Positions 56,530-64,000 of a stretch of 64,000 nucleotides of DNA are shown one piece after another. A program made the position numbers and the translations under genes. A model generated the notes under the pieces. That model saw only the letters and a program-made list of their open reading frames with translations, was not told the origin of the DNA and made no database searches. The stretch covers positions 117,507 through 181,506 of the forward strand of contig JAIKZG010000032.1 of assembly GCA_024682415.1 (NCBI GenBank), read 5' to 3'. Origin of the DNA: Prevotella sp. GTDB taxonomy: Bacteria; Bacteroidota; Bacteroidia; Bacteroidales; Bacteroidaceae. Every line of letters begins with the position of its first letter. Position 1 is the first letter of the stretch.

Positions 56530-57120
56530 TTATTCTTTCTTATCCATCAAGTCCAAATACATGTATCTTGTTTTCAAAGGAAGAGTAAGTTTAGAATTTT
56601 CTGCTTCTTGTTCTTCTGTAGAAAACAGGAAATGAAAGCCACATTTATTTTTATAGAAATTAAGCGTGCGAGGATTATTATAAGCATCAACAGCAATGTA
56701 TCTACAAGCTGTAAAATAATCACCATTAGTGAAGAATAAAGAAAGTAGTTCTACCAATTCTTGTCCTATTCCCTTGTCTGAATAGTATTTATTTACGCCA
56801 AGTCTTCCAATAAGAGTGGCAGGATAACGACGCATTTGCTTTTCACGTGGTATAGCCCTATTAAGAGCCTTACGTCTACTGCCAGGCAATAAGTCGGTAC
56901 GCATACTTTCATTTGAAACCGTAAAGGCACAAACAATTACTTTTGGGTTATCCCTAAGCAGATAACAATATGTGCGTCCTAACATATTTTGAGTAAACAA
57001 TACCGCATCTTCACGGAAGAAATTATCAAGGTCGTCGTCACCACAAGAAAATGGCTCTGATTGAGAAAGTATTTCGTTTGTAAGAAGTGCTAATCTACAG
57101 TTTTCTGTTAAAAATCCCAT
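56530..57120 (-). CDS. GNAT acetyltransferase, probable toxin of a two-gene module
   Basis: 196 residues from ATG at 57120; an ATG at 57156 lies inside the upstream gene and is less likely. EPFSCGDDDLDNFFREDA at the N-terminus, LIGRLGVNKYYSDKGIGQELVELL with the acetyl-CoA loop, and VDAYNNPRTLNFYKNKCGFHF are the pattern of the AtaT/TacT-type GNAT toxins, which acetylate aminoacyl-tRNA and stop translation. The immediate upstream small gene (7-base gap) fits an antitoxin. Toxicity is inferred; a plain GNAT enzyme is the alternative. Confidence 0.8.
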   Translation of the reverse strand: MGFLTENCRLALLTNEILSQSEPFSCGDDDLDNFFREDAVLFTQNMLGRTYCYLLRDNPKVIVCAFTVSNESMRTDLLPGSRRKALNRAIPREKQMRRYPATLIGRLGVNKYYSDKGIGQELVELLSLFFTNGDYFTACRYIAVDAYNNPRTLNFYKNKCGFHFLFSTEEQEAENSKLTLPLKTRYMYLDLMDKKE

Positions 57121-57127
57121 TTCTATT

Positions 57128-57328
57128 TTATTCCTTAACACTATCCAAATACTCACGCCACATTCTTCTAACAGTTTCTCGTGCAGGGTTTTCTTTCACT
57201 GCATCGGGGTGCAATCTGTTATATTCCATTCTTTTTTGATAACGTCTTTCCGCCTCATCTGCATTTTTTATAAAGCGCGCGGCATCATCACCTGTCAATG
57301 TCGGTATAGGTCTAATCTCTAATGCCAT
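57128..57328 (-). CDS. small protein, probable antitoxin partner of the GNAT gene
   Basis: 66 residues starting MALEIRPIPTLTGDDAARFI. Highly charged, with a helical middle (DEAERRYQKRMEYNRLHPDA) and a C-terminal Arg/Glu-rich helix. It does not show the ribbon-helix-helix DUF1778 pattern that usually accompanies GNAT toxins. Small size, position directly upstream with its own promoter and a 7-base gap support the antitoxin role. Family not recognised. Confidence 0.75.
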   Translation of the reverse strand: MALEIRPIPTLTGDDAARFIKNADEAERRYQKRMEYNRLHPDAVKENPARETVRRMWREYLDSVKE

Positions 57329-57354
57329 AATCTATATCATTTTATTACTTAATG

Positions 57355-57362
57355 CAAAGATA
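57355..57362 (-). promoter_or_regulatory. -7 box of the antitoxin-toxin pair
   Basis: Minus-strand TATCTTTG lies 26 bases before the ATG at 57328. Confidence 0.65.
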
Positions 57363-57420
57363 ATCATTTTTCCCGAATAGCTATAATCGCAATGCTATAT
57401 AATTGAAAATCCACCATTTA

Positions 57421-57477
57421 AGAACGCTATCAGAACGCCGTTCTAACGCGATTCGAATGGCGTTAGAGCAGCGTTCT
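57421..57477. repeat. imperfect palindrome with alternative pairing
   Basis: Arms 57432-57449 and 57460-57477 form an 18-bp stem (one mismatch, one wobble). A third segment, AGAACGCT at 57421-57428, can pair perfectly with AGCGTTCT at 57470-57477 instead. It lies between the restriction-modification gene end and the antitoxin promoter; no T run follows. Confidence 0.6.
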
Positions 57478-57525
57478 GAAATATGTACGATTTATTAAAA
57501 ATGCTAAATATTTCGTTCATAAAAT

Positions 57526-59979
57526 TTATTTTCCTACCAACTTTTGATACATCTTCATAAGCTCGGCTACGCAGTCGCTCTCGGTGTAGTTGCCTACAGG
57601 GGTGAAGCCGTAAGCCTCCATTACGGCGCGGTCGTTAGCTTGATGGGCTTTGCGAAGCTCTATCGGCATTGTCACTTCATCATAAAGGTCGGCAAGGCTG
57701 CAATCGGGATATAGCCCACGCGCATCGAGGATTGCCTGCGCCGTACGCTCTATCTTTGCTCGCTGCGCTTCGGTAGGTGAAGGCCATGGAAAGTTGTTGT
57801 AAACAATTGTATTTGAATAGCTATAATCACTCTTTAATCGTCCACAAAAAGCACGCGTCCACGCCATGTGGACATTAGAAGTCAATATACCAAAATGATA
57901 AATTGTAGCATTCTGCATTACAAATAATTTATCGCCAGGTATAATATCCTTATTCAAATAATCTATTGGAATATACCGTCTTCGTTCTGAGGATACTTTG
58001 GGTAATGCGATATAATTCATATCACATTCAAAAGGTGCTCCAAAAATTGCGGGGGTATCAGCTGCTTTAAGTGTACTCGTCCTATTACTTGACAGTCTAA
58101 ATTTTCTAACATTTTCGATACGTTCTATTACAAGTTTGCAAGTCCTTAATATTGCAGGATTTGCACCTTTTAACCACAAACAATAGCGAGGATTGCGATT
58201 TATAAAATCTTGTCCCATCATAAAACGTCTGATAAAACATTCTGCCTGTGGTTCTTTCTTCAACAAATCATCCTTTTCTTCTTGTGTTAAGATTAAATTT
58301 CCATCATCAATAGGTTGTCCACCCAAACATATGTCTGGAACTTTTGATATTGGTTTACTCCTTTTTTCTATAAATATATTTTCATTATCATAAAGGTAGG
58401 CATTGATATTTTTGGCAACCTTGTAATTATCATTATCAAATATAATCTTCGGGCTGTTATTGGGAGCTACGCTAAAGCCTACTATTACGCAATGTACATG
58501 AGCTTTTAGTGATGCTTCGCTATCCCATTGGAATGTGTGATAAGCGAAATCAATATGGACGCCTTGCTCAAAAAGAGGCTTCCAAAGATTAGTAACTTGT
58601 TCGCCTTGGCAGATGCTGTTTGTAGAAACGAGAGCAGCACGAACGTATGTATTTTGAATAAAGTCGGTCGCTTTTTTATACCAACAACATACGTAATCAA
58701 GGTTTCCAACATTCTTCCACTTTTCGCCAAAGGTATAAATCACATCGTTCTTTTGGTTTTCACTTTTTACACGTGCTCCCACAAATGGCGGATTTCCCAT
58801 GATATAGTTCACCTTGTCGGCTGGCACTACGTCGTTCCAATCTATGCGGAGAGCGTTGCCCTCGGTGATGTGGGTGTAGGTTTTAAGAGGAAGGAAATCG
58901 AGGTCGTGACCCACGATGTCGGCAGTTTCCTGCATCATCTGATGCTCCGCTATCCAAAGGGCGGTTTTGGCAACGGTGGCGGCAAAGTCGTTAATCTCTA
59001 TGCCGTAAAACTGCTGTATGCTCACCTTTATAGGCGAGAAATCGCCACCGATAGCAAGCTGGCTGTCGCTGCGGAGGGCTTTAAGCACTCGGTTTTCCAG
59101 ACGACGAAGCGAAAGGAATGTTTCCGTGAGGAAGTTGCCCGAACCGCAGGCTGGGTCGAAGAATGTGAGCGAAGCCAACTTATCTTGATAATCGCGCAGC
59201 TGGCGCACTTTCTTTGGAGATAAGCTATTCTTTTTCATCTCTCCTTTCTGCATGGAAACTCCTATTATTCCGTCAAGTTCCTCGGTGAGAGAATTAAGGA
59301 AAAGAGGGTCGGTCACTTTGTGAATGTTCTCAATGCTGGTGTAGTGCATTCCGCCCGAACGACGTGTTTCGGGGTTAAGGGTGCTCTCAAACACTGCTCC
59401 GAAGATGGTAGGCGAAATGTCTGCCCAGTCGAACTGCGCGGAGCAGTCGTTGAGCAAGAGGGCAAGAATTTCGTCGTTGAAGCGTGGTATCTCTATATTC
59501 TCGTCGGCAAAGAGTCCGCCATTCACATAAGGAAACGCCAACAGCTCGCTGCGTTCGTAGGGGTCACGGTCTTCGGGCTTGGTATCAAGAATGCAGAAAA
59601 GCTCAATAAGTGCCTTGCGCACATCTTCCTTATCATGATTTTTGAGATAGTCGTGGAATGCCGAGTGGCTCGCAAACAATCCAGCGTCTTCGGCATATAG
59701 GCAGAAGACAAGGCGCACGCAGAGAGCGTTAAGACTTTTCAGCGAATGTTCATTCTCATGGTCAATATATTGAGCGAGCAGAGCGTCGTAGAGCTTGCCA
59801 ACGAGTTCGCCTGCCTGCATGGAAATCTTTTCCTCGCGTCGAAGGTTTTCGTCCTTCTGGTTTACAAGGAATTGCAGTCGGTAATAGTCTTTGGGCAAAT
59901 CTTTCAGAAGAACGTGTGCCGGCTCGCCGTTGGGCTGTTCCATATCATAAACAAGGAAGTCGCTGAAATTACACGTCAC
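57526..59979 (-). CDS. methyltransferase and specificity part of the split MmeI-like enzyme
   Basis: 817 residues if translation restarts at GTG 59979 (VTCNFSDFLV). Order: helical spacer (about 50-240), amino-methyltransferase core with SAM motif I FFDPACGSGNF (about 273-283) and catalytic motif IV GNPPFVG (about 395-401), then a target-recognition region and C-terminal domain. NPPF indicates N6-adenine methylation. No Shine-Dalgarno signal supports a restart, so whether this part is made is unknown. If it is, it could methylate without cutting. Confidence 0.75.
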   Translation of the reverse strand: MTCNFSDFLVYDMEQPNGEPAHVLLKDLPKDYYRLQFLVNQKDENLRREEKISMQAGELVGKLYDALLAQYIDHENEHSLKSLNALCVRLVFCLYAEDAGLFASHSAFHDYLKNHDKEDVRKALIELFCILDTKPEDRDPYERSELLAFPYVNGGLFADENIEIPRFNDEILALLLNDCSAQFDWADISPTIFGAVFESTLNPETRRSGGMHYTSIENIHKVTDPLFLNSLTEELDGIIGVSMQKGEMKKNSLSPKKVRQLRDYQDKLASLTFFDPACGSGNFLTETFLSLRRLENRVLKALRSDSQLAIGGDFSPIKVSIQQFYGIEINDFAATVAKTALWIAEHQMMQETADIVGHDLDFLPLKTYTHITEGNALRIDWNDVVPADKVNYIMGNPPFVGARVKSENQKNDVIYTFGEKWKNVGNLDYVCCWYKKATDFIQNTYVRAALVSTNSICQGEQVTNLWKPLFEQGVHIDFAYHTFQWDSEASLKAHVHCVIVGFSVAPNNSPKIIFDNDNYKVAKNINAYLYDNENIFIEKRSKPISKVPDICLGGQPIDDGNLILTQEEKDDLLKKEPQAECFIRRFMMGQDFINRNPRYCLWLKGANPAILRTCKLVIERIENVRKFRLSSNRTSTLKAADTPAIFGAPFECDMNYIALPKVSSERRRYIPIDYLNKDIIPGDKLFVMQNATIYHFGILTSNVHMAWTRAFCGRLKSDYSYSNTIVYNNFPWPSPTEAQRAKIERTAQAILDARGLYPDCSLADLYDEVTMPIELRKAHQANDRAVMEAYGFTPVGNYTESDCVAELMKMYQKLVGK

Positions 59980-60048
59980 TATCCACCTCGGACGCTGCGA
60001 ATAAGGCAGCTCGGCAGCATAGCGTTTCGCCTGCTGAAAAGGGTTTAG

Positions 60049-60327
60049 CTATGAGCCGTCGCTTTGGCGGATGGGCGCGGTAAGGCTTTTGCCGAGGCTT
60101 TTCTGCTCAATCAAGACATGAGTGGCAGAAATATATCCGTCGATAAAAGAAGTGTGGTCGAGGTGCACTTGGTCTTCAAAAGATATAAAGCTTTCGGGGT
60201 GCTCCACGCCATACACATCTCTTAGGAGCGAAAGCCAAAACGGCTGGCTCTGCCCTTTTTCATATCCTTTGCCCTCCCACGCTGTGGCAAACTCTCGTGC
60301 TGCGCGTTTCTGCTCTGCTGCTGTCAT
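60049..60327 (-). CDS. N-terminal nuclease fragment of the split MmeI-like enzyme
   Basis: 92 residues from ATG at 60327, ending at the amber codon. It carries the PD-(D/E)xK-type residues D63, E74 and K76 (HVLIEQKS), but lacks the rest of the nuclease domain, which in MmeI extends to about residue 155. Alone it is unlikely to fold as an active nuclease. Confidence 0.7.
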   Translation of the reverse strand: MTAAEQKRAAREFATAWEGKGYEKGQSQPFWLSLLRDVYGVEHPESFISFEDQVHLDHTSFIDGYISATHVLIEQKSLGKSLTAPIRQSDGS

Positions 60328-60370
60328 AATATCATTAGTTTGTTTTTCCTGTATACGTTTATTTTAAAAA

Positions 60371-60401
60371 CAAAGGTATAACTTTTATTTAAATCGGGCA
60401 A
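60371..60401 (-). promoter_or_regulatory. promoter of the MmeI-like gene
   Basis: Minus-strand TACCTTTG at 60371-60378 and TTG at 60399-60401, 20 bases apart; the start codon is 43 bases downstream. Confidence 0.7.
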
Positions 60402-60462
60402 AGAAATGGAAAAGTATATTTTGAGGAAAATTCTTTGCGCACCATAATAATAGTGCTTTCGC

Positions 60463-60776
60463 ACGACTGCAATGTTGCCCCACGGAACGAACGGGCAATA
60501 TCGTACGATTACAATGTTGCCCCACGGAACGAACGGGCAATACCGCATGATTACAATGTTGCCCCACGGAACGAACGGGCAATAATGCACGATTGCAATG
60601 TTGCCCCACGGAACGAACGGGCAATATCGCACGATTGCAATGTTGCCCCACGGAACGAACGGGCAATATCGCACGATTGCAATGTTGCCCCACGGAACGA
60701 ACGGGCAATATCGCACGATTGCAATGTTGCCCCACGGAACGAACGGGCAATAATGCACGATTGCAATGTTGCCCCA
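60463..60776 (+). repeat. array 3: seven 42-bp units plus a partial, unrelated in sequence to arrays 1 and 2
   Basis: A 26-base core (60474-60499 in the first unit; begins GTTGCCCCACGG, ends CGGGCAAT) is identical in all seven units, with a dyad TTGCCC...GGGCAA 12 bases apart. The 16-base linker varies slightly (ATCGCACGATTGCAAT and variants). Cores start at 60474, 60516, 60558, 60600, 60642, 60684 and 60726; a partial core at 60768 ends the array. Frames open on both strands are artefacts of the 42-base period. Confidence 0.9.
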
Positions 60777-60825
60777 TCATTATATTTTTAATCACACATA
60801 TTTAAAATCCCCCCGTTTCGGTGGT

Positions 60826-61141
60826 TAGGCTGCATCTCGGAAATAAAAATGAATAATTTCTGAAGATACTATTATCAATAGCATCGTGTTCTGCACTCGA
60901 TTTGCACTACCTTTTCATAAGATACGCTGCATCTCGGCATAAAAAATAAATAATTTATTTTGCCCTCCACTTAAATTGCAGTATCTTTAAATAAGATACG
61001 CGGCGTTTCGGAAATGAAAATTAAAGCAAGCTTTATTTTGCATTTCACTCAACTTGCAGTATCTTTTAATAAGGTAGGCTGCATCTCGGCATAAAAAATA
61101 AATAATTTATTTTGCCCTCCACTTAAATTGCAGTATCTTTG
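60826..61141 (+). repeat. series of four duplicated promoter cassettes upstream of the RNA methyltransferase
   Basis: Four -7-like boxes lie at 60908-60915 (TACCTTTT), 60982-60989 (TATCTTTA), 61060-61067 (TATCTTTT) and 61134-61141 (TATCTTTG), spaced 74-78 bases. Each cassette begins with a GC(A/G)T(C)TCGG-like tag. Cassettes 2 and 4 share 63 identical bases (60926-60988 and 61078-61140) including the palindrome AAAATAAATAATTTATTTT. Only the last box has the full TTTG. Confidence 0.8.
61112..61141 (+). promoter_or_regulatory. promoter of the RlmL-like gene
   Basis: TTG at 61112-61114 and TATCTTTG at 61134-61141 are 19 bases apart; the ATG follows 28 bases later. Confidence 0.75.
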
Positions 61142-61169
61142 CAGATAAAAATAGAAAGAAATAGAAAAT

Positions 61170-62630
61170 ATGGAATTTGAACTCATTGCCAAGACCTTCA
61201 TGGGATTGGAACCAGTTTTGGCGCGAGAACTTACACAGCTTGGCGCGAACAATATTCAAATAGGCCGCCGAGTCGTGACGTTCACCGGCGACAAGGAGAT
61301 GATGTATCGTGCTAACTTTCAGTTACATACAGCAATAAGAATCTTAAAACCGATAAAGCACTTCAAAGCTCGCTCCGCAGAGGATGTTTACGAAGCAGTG
61401 AAGGACTTTGAATGGGAAAAATACATTGAGGAAGGTAAAACATTTGCAGTAGACTCTGTGGTTTATTCAGATGATTTCCTCAACTCTCGTTTCGTTACAT
61501 ATAAGGTAAAAGACGCTATCGTAGACTATCTTAGAGAGAAGACGGGCAAGCGTCCTAACATTTCGGTGACTAATCCTGACATTCGTCTGCATATTCATAT
61601 TTCAGAAAATGATGCTTCGCTGTGCCTCGACTCAAGTGGCGAGAGCTTGCATCGCAGAGGTTATCGCCAGGACACTGTTGAGGCTCCGCTCAACGAGGTG
61701 CTCGCTGCCGGCATGATAATGCTCACGGGATGGAAGCACGACACCGATTTCATCGACCCTATGTGCGGCTCAGGTACTATCCTTATTGAGGCTGCGCTTT
61801 TGGCAAGAAACATGGGCCCGGGATTGTTCCGCAAGGAATTCGCGTTTGAGAGATGGCCTGACTTTGATCAGGATTTGTTCGATGAGATATATAATGACGA
61901 CTCTCAGGAAACGGAATACCCTTACCATATCTATGGCTACGACGTAGACATGAAGGCGGTAAACACTGCACGCGAGAACGTGAAAGCTGCCGGACTGAGC
62001 GACATCATCACCATAGAGCAGGCAGATTTCAAGGACTTCAAGCAGCCTAAGGATAAGGCAATCATCGTGATGAATCCTCCTTACGGCGAGCGCATTTCCA
62101 CTCCAAACCTCCTCGGCACTTACAAGATGATAGGCACTACGCTGAAGAATGAGTTCAGCGGCAACGACGCATGGATATTGAGCTATCGCGAGGAGTGCTT
62201 CCGCCAGATAGGTTTGAAGCCATCAATCAAGATTCCTCTCTACAACGGTTCATTGGAATGTGAGTTCAGAAAGTATTCTATGTTTAACGGTAAGTTCAAC
62301 GTGTTCCGCAGCGAAGGCGGCTCAATAAAGAGCGAGGAAGAGAAACGCCAGATGGCTGAGAAGCACAGATTTAAGAAGAACCGCGAGTTTAAGCAAAGAC
62401 TTGAGGAGGAGGAAGAGAACGAGGAAAACGACATACGCTCATTCAAGTTCAGAGCCTTCGACGCCACCAAGTTTGACTTCGGCAAGAAAGACGGCAAGAG
62501 AAACGACGACCGCCATGGCAATCGCCACGCAGGCAAGGGCAACCGCCGAGGCAAGGATTTCGACAACGAGGAACGCGACATCAACTTCGCTTCCAAGAAG
62601 AGAAACGAAAGAAGAGCGAAGAGAAAATAA
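61170..62630 (+). CDS. THUMP-domain class I SAM-dependent rRNA methyltransferase (RlmL N-like)
   Basis: 486 residues. N-terminal ferredoxin-like and THUMP region (about 1-160: FELIAKTFMGLEPVLARELTQLG, ISVTNPDIRLHIHI), LHRRGYRQDTVEAPLNEVLAAG linker, then the methyltransferase with FIDPMCGSGTILIEAALLA and catalytic IVMNPPYGERIS. This is the COG0116 family, which methylates 23S rRNA G2445 at N2 in E. coli. The last 100 residues are very basic and Arg/Asp-rich, an extension likely for RNA binding. Unlike E. coli RlmKL there is no second methyltransferase domain. Confidence 0.93.
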   Translation: MEFELIAKTFMGLEPVLARELTQLGANNIQIGRRVVTFTGDKEMMYRANFQLHTAIRILKPIKHFKARSAEDVYEAVKDFEWEKYIEEGKTFAVDSVVYSDDFLNSRFVTYKVKDAIVDYLREKTGKRPNISVTNPDIRLHIHISENDASLCLDSSGESLHRRGYRQDTVEAPLNEVLAAGMIMLTGWKHDTDFIDPMCGSGTILIEAALLARNMGPGLFRKEFAFERWPDFDQDLFDEIYNDDSQETEYPYHIYGYDVDMKAVNTARENVKAAGLSDIITIEQADFKDFKQPKDKAIIVMNPPYGERISTPNLLGTYKMIGTTLKNEFSGNDAWILSYREECFRQIGLKPSIKIPLYNGSLECEFRKYSMFNGKFNVFRSEGGSIKSEEEKRQMAEKHRFKKNREFKQRLEEEEENEENDIRSFKFRAFDATKFDFGKKDGKRNDDRHGNRHAGKGNRRGKDFDNEERDINFASKKRNERRAKRK

Positions 62631-62641
62631 AGATAAACAGG

Positions 62642-62695
62642 AAAGTCACCTCCCCTATTATATATAATAATGTATATAGGGAGGGACTTTTCTAC
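62642..62695 (+). terminator. terminator of the RlmL-like gene
   Basis: AAAGTCACCTCCC (62642-62654) pairs with GGGAGGGACTTT (62679-62690) with one bulge, followed by TTCT; an inner TATATA hairpin extends the stem. Confidence 0.8.
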
Positions 62696-62737
62696 GTTTT
62701 TAGAGCCTTATAAGCTTATAATTTTTTAGAACAAGAG

Positions 62738-64000
62738 ATGAAACTAAACAGACTTTTTGTCGTACTATTGATTACAGCAGGCACAATGCTTCCTACATCA
62801 AGACTAATACAACAGGCTTCAGCACAACAAAACAAAGCATTGAAGCAATTCACACTTGAAGACCTCAATTTCGGCGGCAACAACTACCGAAACATGACCC
62901 CGAAAAATCGCTATACGGCATGGTGGGGCGACGAGCTGATACACACGGATGTGGAAGAATGCTATATGGTAAACAAAAACACAGCAAAGGAAAACAAGAT
63001 TTTTACGCTCGAAGATATTAACAAGTGGACACGCGCAAGCCTGCCGGGATTCAACGCGCACCATCTGCTCTATGCGCAATTCCCTTACGCTAAGCAGACT
63101 GTTGTGCTGCTCAACGATGGCAAAAACCGTGTGCTTGTAGACTGGAAGAAGCACAAACTCGTGTGGAGTCAGAAAAGCGAAGGCGAAACTCATGAGGAAT
63201 TTTGCCCAGGCAGCAAGGCTGTGGCTTTCGTGAAGGATTGTAACCTATATGTAACCGATGCGGCAGGCAAGACAAAGCAGCTCACTAAGGATGGCTCACG
63301 CGAGATAGTATATGCACAGAGCGTACACCGCGACGAGTTTGGAATATATAAGGGCACATTCTGGAGCAACAAAGGCGAGAAACTCGCTTTCTACCGCATG
63401 GATCAGAGCATGGTGAAGGACTACCCTCTCGTAGACATTGACCCACGAGAGGCAGAACTCGCGCCTGAGAAATATCCTATGGCGGGAATGACGAGCCACA
63501 AGGTGAAAGTGGGCGTTTACGACATGAAATCGGGCAAGACGATATATCTTGACGCCGGCGACCCTACCGACAGATATTTCACCAACATAACATGGGCGCC
63601 CGACGACGACATCATCTATCTAATAGAAATTAACCGCGCCCAGACCGACATGAAGCTCGACGCTTACAATGCCGCTACGGGCAAAAAGATAAAGACCTTA
63701 TACACAGAGCATTGCGATAAGTATGTTCATCCAATGAATCCGATAAAGTTCTTGCCTTGGGATAAGAGTAAATTCATTCTTCAAAGCGAGAAAGACGGGT
63801 ATAATCACTTATACTTGTTTGGCACTGACGGAAAGCAGATTAAGCAGATTACGTCGGGCAAATGGGTAGTGCTCGACTTGATGGGCTTTAATGCCGACCA
63901 CAAGCAGGCTATCATTCTCTCTAACGAATGCAGCCCTATTCAAAACAACATTTTCCTCGTAAGTATCGAAAGTGGCAAACGCGCCTGCGTGGATACAGGC
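62738..64000 (+). CDS. S9 (DPP IV-type) dipeptidyl peptidase, N-terminal part, cut by window end
   Basis: 421 codons are present and the frame runs off the right edge without a stop. A signal peptide ends near residue 30 (IQQASAQQ). The sequence that follows is the DPPIV_N beta-propeller: TAWWGDELIHTD, KGTFWSNKGEKLAFYRMDQSMVKDYPLVDI, YFTNITWAPDDDIIYLIEINRAQ and LQSEKDGYNHLYLF. The serine hydrolase domain with the catalytic triad must lie beyond base 64000. Secreted enzymes of this kind release Xaa-Pro dipeptides. Confidence 0.9.
   Translation, partial: MKLNRLFVVLLITAGTMLPTSRLIQQASAQQNKALKQFTLEDLNFGGNNYRNMTPKNRYTAWWGDELIHTDVEECYMVNKNTAKENKIFTLEDINKWTRASLPGFNAHHLLYAQFPYAKQTVVLLNDGKNRVLVDWKKHKLVWSQKSEGETHEEFCPGSKAVAFVKDCNLYVTDAAGKTKQLTKDGSREIVYAQSVHRDEFGIYKGTFWSNKGEKLAFYRMDQSMVKDYPLVDIDPREAELAPEKYPMAGMTSHKVKVGVYDMKSGKTIYLDAGDPTDRYFTNITWAPDDDIIYLIEINRAQTDMKLDAYNAATGKKIKTLYTEHCDKYVHPMNPIKFLPWDKSKFILQSEKDGYNHLYLFGTDGKQIKQITSGKWVVLDLMGFNADHKQAIILSNECSPIQNNIFLVSIESGKRACVDTG

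Larger units (their letters stand above)
57526..60327 (-). pseudogene. MmeI-like restriction-modification gene interrupted by an in-frame TAG
   Basis: The minus-strand frame from ATG at 60327 to the stop at 57526 is 934 codons, close to the about 920 residues of MmeI-type single-chain enzymes. It is uninterrupted except for TAG at 60051-60049 (codon 93). Translation on both sides is one continuous protein: ...PIRQSDGS, stop, LNPFQQAKRYAAELPYSQRP.... Related proteins normally have Gln at this point (family memory), and CAG to TAG is a single C-to-T change. The nuclease motif D-x10-EQK (D63, E74, K76) is before the stop; the methyltransferase and target-recognition parts are after it. Confidence 0.8.

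Noticed and set aside
60324..60805. Frames over array 3 encoding repeats such as YCPFVPWGNIAI or CNVAPRNERAI
   Set aside because: Several frames on both strands are open because the unit is 42 bases. None has a promoter or signal peptide.

Overview
The window reads as a housekeeping chromosome segment of a Prevotella-like member of the Bacteroidales. The evidence is promoter structure and gene content. Many genes have the Bacteroidota promoter pattern: a -7 box TAnnTTTG with a TTG about 19-20 bases upstream. Several gene families are typical of the order (DUF4293, DUF4348, DUF4494, the Bacteroidota omega-like RNA polymerase subunit, a four-helix-bundle suffix protein). There is also a complete Na+-translocating NADH:quinone reductase operon and a secreted CBM26-type amylase. 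Base composition is moderate, with AT-rich intergenic regions.

Layout. 0-8 kb: the 3' part of pyruvate phosphate dikinase, topB behind a series of decayed promoter copies, a probable 60-nt small RNA, a metallo-beta-lactamase-fold hydrolase, murB, a DUF4348 lipoprotein and pheS. 8.3-8.5 kb: tRNA-Thr(CGT) and tRNA-Gly(CCC). 8.6-13 kb: a giant TamB-like gene. 13.3-19.2 kb: nqrABCDEF. 19.2-19.9 kb: array 1 of 42-bp dyad repeats. 20-23.8 kb: an orphan MNT nucleotidyltransferase, gdhA and a DASS transporter. 23.8-28.3 kb, minus strand: cstA, recR, a membrane protein, a glycosyltransferase and a GNAT acetyltransferase. 28.4-32.4 kb: a GHL10 hydrolase, HU, a 29-residue basic protein, a structured leader and rng. 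32.5-36.4 kb: bamD, the omega-like subunit and DUF4293 on minus, with uvrB divergent. 36.5-39.3 kb: poorly characterised genes plus one frameshifted small gene. 39.3-39.8 kb: array 2, the same repeat family as array 1 in opposite orientation. 40-48 kb: a flavodoxin-like reductase, a LysM glucosaminidase, a divergent HPPK-like protein, an M64 peptidase, clpC behind a consensus sigma-54 promoter, and class I fumarase. 48-56 kb, minus strand: alpha-amylase, a glycosyltransferase, mtaB, yggS, DUF4494, menE and menC. 55.9-60.8 kb: a small accessory block with an AT-rich membrane protein, a GNAT toxin/antitoxin-like pair, an MmeI-like restriction-modification gene split by an in-frame amber codon, and array 3, a different 42-bp repeat. 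60.8-64 kb: a second series of decayed promoter copies, an RlmL-type RNA methyltransferase and the start of an S9 dipeptidyl peptidase.

Functionally the window joins central metabolism (PPDK, Gdh, fumarase, CstA, NQR, menaquinone side-chain steps) with envelope biogenesis (MurB, TamB, BamD) and genome maintenance (TopB, RecR, UvrB). The less expected content is in the non-coding layer and the accessory block. It comprises three independent 42-bp dyad arrays, two promoter-duplication series in which only the gene-proximal -7 box keeps its G, a free-standing sRNA unit, a structured rng leader, a sigma-54 site before clpC, and a restriction-modification gene whose nuclease motif is separated from its methyltransferase by one stop codon.
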